Below are positions 20,317 to 25,422 of a stretch of 25,422 nucleotides of DNA, piece by piece. A program made the translations under genes and the position numbers. The notes below the pieces were generated by a model. It saw only the letters and a program-made list of their open reading frames with translations. It was not told the origin of the DNA and made no database searches. The DNA comes from Plakobranchus ocellatus (lineage: Eukaryota; Mollusca; Gastropoda; Plakobranchidae). The first letter of the stretch is position 1. Each line of letters opens with the position of its first letter. The DNA is taken from the NCBI GenBank assembly GCA_019648995.1, contig BLXT01004001.1:462418-487839 (forward strand). Reading direction: 5' to 3'.

Positions 20317-20530
20317 CCCGAGCTTCTGGTAAGTAATAGTTTTTATTGATATTGCCACCTGTAACGGAAGGCCACAGCAGCCTAATTCTGGTCTCATTGA
20401 TGTCTTGGATTCTATAAACAGCTTTGACCCGATACACCTGAGGACCAACTACCTCGCAGGAGCAGCCAGTTGTATTACGTATATGTCTCTTCACACAAAA
20501 TCCTAGGCGATTATTGAACGGCTCGCAAAC
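20317..20530 (-). CDS. exon A4, diverged second half of an upstream ectodomain cassette
   Basis: This 214-nt exon has acceptor ttgtcattacag and donor GTGAGC, phase 0 in and phase 1 out, the same phases as A1-A3. It encodes VCEPFNN, GFCVKR, a NTT sequon, GCSCEVVG, YRVKAVY, a NET sequon, IRLLWP and NYYLPEARG. The four cysteines, the Trp-Pro and the LPE ending match the other A exons, but it is 12 nt shorter and lacks MSHG and the ANFT sequon. It is clearly homologous and older or under different constraint. A partner B exon should lie upstream; none was found up to the window edge, so this gene model is 5'-incomplete. Confidence 0.85.
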
Positions 20531-21282
20531 CTGTAATGACAATTGCAGAATCATAAGATAAAAAAAAACCGGCCAGCATGTCTGCGAAACGTCACAAAAA
20601 ACAGTTCGCCAATTATAAACGTACACAATTGCATGATATTCTGCATTTTCCTGATGCTTTACACAAAATTGGGGTTTCCATCACGGATGTTTGTAAGGCA
20701 TGCAATGCTATTGTCTGTATGTTCTGAACAGATCCATTGCACGAATGGCATTCAGCCATTCAGCTATAGGTCTAGATGAACAGTCTGTGACAAGTAATTC
20801 TCTTACACGGATATAAGAACAGAAACCACTCACAATCATGCCGAGAATTTATAGAAAAATTATTCAGTTTAAACGAAGAACAATTTCAGAACAGCAAGAT
20901 TTTTTTTAAAGAATCTATAGATCTACAAATTAACTAACATCGGCTGCCTATTTTCTCAACGACGGCTCTAACAATCTTTCAAACATTCTTTAATATTCAC
21001 CATTTAAACCTTGAAAGGAATAGTTATGTAGCATAAAAGATTAGAAGTTACCATCTTATGTAAACGCAGTTAAATAAACATATTAGCCAATGAAATACTC
21101 TCACTCATATTCTCTTTACTACATAAACATTTCTGGAGATTATGCCAAGCTTATCTGGCTCCTACGGTGAGATCTAACAATTTCCTGTAATCAATGTTTT
21201 CGTACTTCCAAAATCTGAACATCCCTAGGTGATTACAAGCATGTTTGGCTGTTTAAATGAACGGGAAAGGAAAAGACATTAT

Positions 21283-21412
21283 TCCTGAACAGTACTATGC
21301 ACAGCCTTAATTTGTTGTGGAACAAAATCTGCCTATCTTAGTGTCGCATTTAGTAAACAAAGACCAAGAAATACTTTCTAATTTTAAAAAGCTATATTTT
21401 TTAGCATATAAA
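21283..21412 (+). repeat. left arm of a diverged inverted-repeat pair
   Basis: The core ctatgcacagcc, followed by cctatcttagtgtcgcattt, occurs here and in reverse complement at 23565-23682. Similarity continues through a tttaaaaag-ctata segment. A weaker direct copy (aatctacctaacttgggtat) lies about 185 nt further on, near 21487. Confidence 0.7.
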
Positions 21413-22715
21413 TCGAGGTTTGCCTTAAGAATGTTTTATAACATTACGACTTTAAGCAGATTCCTCTGAATCTGGACAGGACCATAAATCTACCTAACTT
21501 GGGTATCATGCAGTAAACTAAATACAAAGAACGCCTAAAAAAAGTGAACATTTATGAACCAAAATGGGAACCAAATATTTAGCCTCCTGGAACGTAGCTT
21601 TATTCCAGTGTATTTCTTGATTAAGACTGAATAATCACTGCTTTTGTAGCCAGGCAAAAAACTGACATTCTTTCGTAAATGAAGTGAAAATTCCAGAACA
21701 AAAGCATAAACCAAACACAGGTGCTTTTCATAACGCAGCCTTAATAAGGTTTAACTTTTAACTGAGTATCATTTCATGTCAGATATGAATTGAGTTTGCA
21801 TTCGATAATATTGAAGGGCTTGTTACCTGCAAAAAAATAATTGAAAATGACATGATTTATTCAGTATTTATGCCCTATGAACTCGAGATGTGATGTGCTT
21901 CACTCAGAGCAAAAGTAAACCAATGATGTTATTGCTATGTGACGCGACCTCAATTCAATTCACCCTTGTCTGAGCAGGATCCTGAAGTCTGGAAATTGAT
22001 ATCTTGACTTGGAGAGAATTTCAGCAATTAAAGATTGACGTGTTGCATAATTTGAAAGACAATAGGAATGGAAATTAAGCAAACGTGGAGAAAGCTTGTA
22101 ATCAAGATCCGATTTCAAGATCAACCTTATTTTGCTGCATTATAATACAGATTTAAGTCTATACCAAACATACCACCGACTAAATTTTACTATTGCAATA
22201 AATAAACAGAAACTTTGAAATAAATTTCGGCCATCCAGGTCTAGATCTAAAATAGGGCAATTAACTTTGCGGATATGGTTAGCAATAATCTAAGCATAGT
22301 TCAATAATATGATACTTTTCGCTCCAAAATAAAGGATTTATAGTTTGTATTTAAGATCTAGCTTTTGTAGTAATTCACTGCAATTTAAATTTAAATGTAG
22401 TTATAAAAAATCACCATGATAATTGCATATAGGCCTACGTAAAAACTTCCACCACCTAATTTTCACTACAAAAGCAATGAGGGAACGGAAAGCTTGAAAT
22501 AAACTTTAGCTTTCGAGGTACTGATTCTATAGCTAAATAAATATTTAGGCTAGTATTTTAATTTTGCTAATTTGTTTGCAATCATGATTTCAGCGTGAAC
22601 CAACAATATCAAGATAGATACTTCTCTAAATTTTGGTATTGGACAATATGTAATCAGAATCCTGGAACAAATTTTGGGAAAGACTTGCTAAATTTTGCTT
22701 AAATGGATGCTAATA

Positions 22716-23060
22716 AATATAGATCTAGATACGTTTCCTGATCTAACAATATCAAGACAATTTAAACTATCAGGATTAGCCCAGATCCAGGACCTGGATC
22801 TAAATCTACATCTAGACTCTCGGTTACAATAAAATACCTGTATTGTAGATTTAAGATCAAACTTACATTTTGATCTATGATTCAGGTGGAAAAGTCTTTA
22901 TAGGTGTAATCTAGAATCTAGATCTAAATTTAGAGTCTACACTAGGCATTCTCCATCTAGGCCTACCCAATCTCGATCAGATTTAATAAACTCACAGATT
23001 TTTGCTAGTAGATCTAGATCTACAGATAGATTGCCAAGATCTAGATCGAGAATCTATATT
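22716..23060. repeat. AGATCTAG-rich quasi-palindromic stretch
   Basis: The words tctagatct, agatctagat and close variants recur about ten times over roughly 350 nt, for example near 22722, 22918, 23010 and 23038. Sparser copies extend back to about 22235. The motif is self-complementary, so it reads alike on both strands. Confidence 0.75.
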
Positions 23061-23564
23061 GCTGAAAATAACCATTTGGAATCTTAATTCAGAATCTCTC
23101 AAAATATAGCATATTTGTGAACTGAATCTAACAGTCAACAGATTATCTGAAACTTTGAGCCTGTAGATTTGGATACACGTTCGACTTTCGATGAAGTATT
23201 TCAATCACTGTGCGGAGAGAGCGATGGAGCCTGTAAGTAGAGCATTACTTTCGCGCTTTTCCTCTTTCGTTTTCGCTCTCTAGCGAAGGCCAAATAATTT
23301 TTTCACCTCGAGCTCACAATTTTTTGGACGAAAGAATAGCAGTTTGTTTACCTGCTTAATTTAAAATAGGTGAATTATTACGTTTATATGATAGTTTGCC
23401 GCTGTTTTAAATCTCTTTTCATAGCCACGGATTCAAAACTTAAGTATCTTTTTGTTTTTCTTTCCCAAATAGGTAGTATTGGTTTGAAACTCTTGTGTGA
23501 GTCTATGTGTGTAAGCACGCGCGCCTTTTTCTGTCCGTGTGTGTGACTGCTAAAAATAGGTTTG

Positions 23565-23682
23565 TTGAAATAAAAAAGTATAACTTTTTAAACTCAGTAA
23601 GTATGTCTTTGTTTTTATTAACTAAATGCGACACTAAGATAGGTAGAGATTTAGGCTGTGCATAGAGTGATTCAGCAAGAGA
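23565..23682 (-). repeat. right arm of a diverged inverted-repeat pair
   Basis: This is the reverse complement of the left arm at 21283-21412, with the shared core tgcgacactaagataggtag. About 2.2 kb separates the arms. No transposase-like frame lies between them. Confidence 0.7.
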
Positions 23683-25343
23683 GGTGGCAAAAACGTCATG
23701 CTTTAGATGGCGTAATGCCTTTTAGTTATATAGATAAATAAGTTAACAAAGCTGAATATAATAATATAACTGTGAAACTAAATTCGGCCTAGCCTTGGCG
23801 GACTTAGAAATTGACTGAATATCATAAATAGACAAGGCTAAATCAAAGTATCAGCCATTTCTAGTCTAAATCAAGACTTAATTCAGAGGAATTTCGAACT
23901 GAGCTAAACGATTCCCTGCTTCTCTTGCAGAAGTTTGACTAGTTAACACTACTGAGAGTACTCCTATCGGCAAACTTAAACTGCCTCAGAAAGAATCGAA
24001 TTGTTGACTTATACCTAACCAAACTGAAAGAGATGTTTATCTTAAGGCAAGAAAAAAAAAACAGTCAGGAGATAGCTTGTATACGAAAAGGAGAGATAGC
24101 AGTGTATCGATCAGAAAATGTACAAAGCAAAAGATTTACCCCTGCGTTTAGTTGCAGATGCTATTTAATTCTTTTCATTAAAGAAAAGGGGCTGAAAAGG
24201 GATGGTGGGCACGGGGAAGAGAGAAAGGAAGTTAATTATGTCATCATCGATGCCCGTCAATATTTTTTTATTTTTATATATTTTTTGTATCAGGTGTAGA
24301 TGTCTTAGGTGTTATTGATCACACAGTTCATCATTTTCTGCAAAATAGCTTTTGCTAGAAATCTTCATCTTCCTGGCCGACAGCTTCAGTGTTTGTGTTG
24401 AATCTAGCCTGTGTGCCCTGTGAGACAACTAGTGATTATTACTCATTTCTACAGTATTAATCTATATTCACTAATACACGCAAACTAATCTAAGGATGTT
24501 TTGCTGCTCAATGCTCCGCTATATAATCACAGAAAAATGGATCTCTTCCTGTCTGTAATTCACAAAACCATTCGCGCATCGCCAAGTCATACCAAGAAAG
24601 ACAGAAAACATAAAATAGTCCCATAATCAAAATTAAGTGATGTTACTGCAGAAAGGGACGTTTTATAACCTCCGGGTGAAGAAGGACAAGACTAAACACA
24701 TTATAGAGGAGAGTAAATGCTGTAGACTTGGTTGACAATGAGATCTGACAACATGAATCATACATTAGACAGGGGTTTTTTGGCCATGTCGTAAAAAATC
24801 TTGTTGCGTTGAAGTAAAGTATACAGGTTACGTTAGTAATTTTAGCCATTTATTTATTTTACTAGCAAAAAAAGAAAGGCATCCGCTGTACTCCAGCTAT
24901 TAAATAACAAAAGCAAAAGATTATTTCTATCAGTAACTGATTGTTACTGCCCAGCCAAGAAAGATCTTTCCCTGAAGACAATTGTCATACCCTCTGAACA
25001 CTGCAAGGTTATTGATTTTTCCTTACAATCTATTGTTTCATGACCAATAGGCATATTTGGTCCTCATTCTTTCCTCGAGGTACCAGATCTGAACTTGAGA
25101 GAATCTTAATTGAAAATATAACAAGATTGTTTCAATGAGGCAGAATACAGCCAGAAATTGTGAGATGAGATAACTGACATTGCGGCGAAAAAAATAACAA
25201 TACGCTAAGGAAAAGGACTGCCTTTCAATCTGAGACAGATGCATTCGTATCCATTTGAACGGGCGGAACCAAATCGCTTCTTCCTGAGAATATGAGAAGT
25301 TCATGGCCGCAACACTCGCCTTAAAGGGCATGATGTTGGGAAG

Positions 25344-25345
<2 letters not shown>

Positions 25346-25422
<77 letters not shown>
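25346..25422. repeat. GA microsatellite ending in a G run
   Basis: An almost pure (AG)n of about 65 nt is followed by 11 G at the window edge. This may border an assembly gap. Confidence 0.95.

Larger units (their letters stand above)
1011..20530 (-). other. locus span: repeat-cassette membrane protein gene or gene pair
   Basis: This entry spans all minus-strand exons listed separately. A4-M4 and three B-A-M cassettes join without a frame break: A exons enter in phase 0 and leave in phase 1, the 9-nt M exons keep phase 1, and B exons turn phase 1 back to phase 0. M3 can splice in frame either to the short-tail anchor exon at 11364 or to B2 at 7980, and M1 can splice in frame to the transmembrane exon at 2126. 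The short form would have about 248 residues from A4 to its anchor. The long form would have about 545 residues from A4 through the transmembrane exon. Every cassette carries six cysteines and Asn-X-Ser/Thr sequons, as expected for a cell-surface ectodomain. No signal peptide was found. Whether this is one gene with alternative 3' ends or two tandem genes cannot be settled from sequence alone. Confidence 0.7.
20531..25345. other. 4.8 kb without a supported gene
   Basis: The sequence upstream of A4 was scanned for a B exon (LELDVS and FEYKTR blocks) and for a signal-peptide exon on the minus strand; neither was seen. It contains an inverted-repeat pair (21283-21412 and 23565-23682), an AGATCTAG-rich stretch, and a locally GC-richer, CpG-containing patch at about 23200-23300 and 23505-23550 that could be a promoter region but has no clear motif. 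Short open frames are unremarkable. Confidence 0.5.

Noticed and set aside
23160..23245. Plus-strand ATGGAGCCT followed by GTAAGT, as a first coding exon
   Set aside because: Three codons before a donor-like site cannot be supported without a downstream exon, and none was seen.

Overview
This is AT-rich, intron-rich animal DNA with many microsatellites. I infer a mollusc, most likely a gastropod, from the density of GA, CAA, ATG and CA repeats and AGATCTAG-type motifs, from a decayed non-LTR retrotransposon of a type common in invertebrates, and from the style of the ectodomain gene. That is an inference about the organism, not a proof. No bacterial gene, tRNA, rRNA or CRISPR array was seen.

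The main content is one minus-strand locus running from about 20.5 kb down to about 1.0 kb. It is built from a three-exon cassette: exon B (197 nt, enters in phase 1, leaves in phase 0), exon A (226 nt, phase 0 to phase 1) and a 9-nt microexon M (phase 1 to phase 1). In transcript order the exons are A4 (20530-20317), M4, B3 (16058-15862), A3 (14358-14133), M3, B2 (7980-7784), A2 (7293-7068), M2, B1 (4018-3822), A1 (3151-2926) and M1. All splice sites are GT-AG and all junctions keep frame. One B-A-M cassette encodes 144 residues with six conserved cysteines, conserved N-glycosylation sequons and a beta-strand-like pattern. I do not recognise the family; an immunoglobulin-like or other beta-sandwich ectodomain repeat is the best guess.

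Two different membrane-anchor exons join in frame to a microexon. One (11364-11276) lies after M3 and encodes a Ser/Pro stretch followed by a hydrophobic tail with almost nothing behind it, which resembles a GPI-attachment signal. The other (2126-2013) lies after M1 and encodes a charged stalk followed by a transmembrane segment. The locus is therefore either two tandem genes or one gene that makes a short, possibly GPI-linked form (one full cassette plus A4-M4) and a long transmembrane form (three full cassettes plus A4-M4). No signal-peptide exon was found, so the 5' end probably lies beyond position 20.5 kb, possibly outside the window.

Region by region: 1-850 is a minus-strand reverse-transcriptase relic. 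1.0-4.0 kb holds the 3' end (transmembrane exon, M1, A1, B1). 4.0-8.0 kb holds M2, A2 and B2. 8.0-11.1 kb is non-coding with an ATG microsatellite and a long GA tract containing a 5-N gap. 11.3 kb is the short-tail anchor exon. 13.6-16.1 kb holds M3, A3 and B3. 16.1-20.5 kb has a foldback element, M4, a CT tract and A4. 20.5-25.4 kb has no supported gene, but it has an inverted-repeat pair, an AGATCTAG-rich stretch and a terminal GA/poly-G tract.
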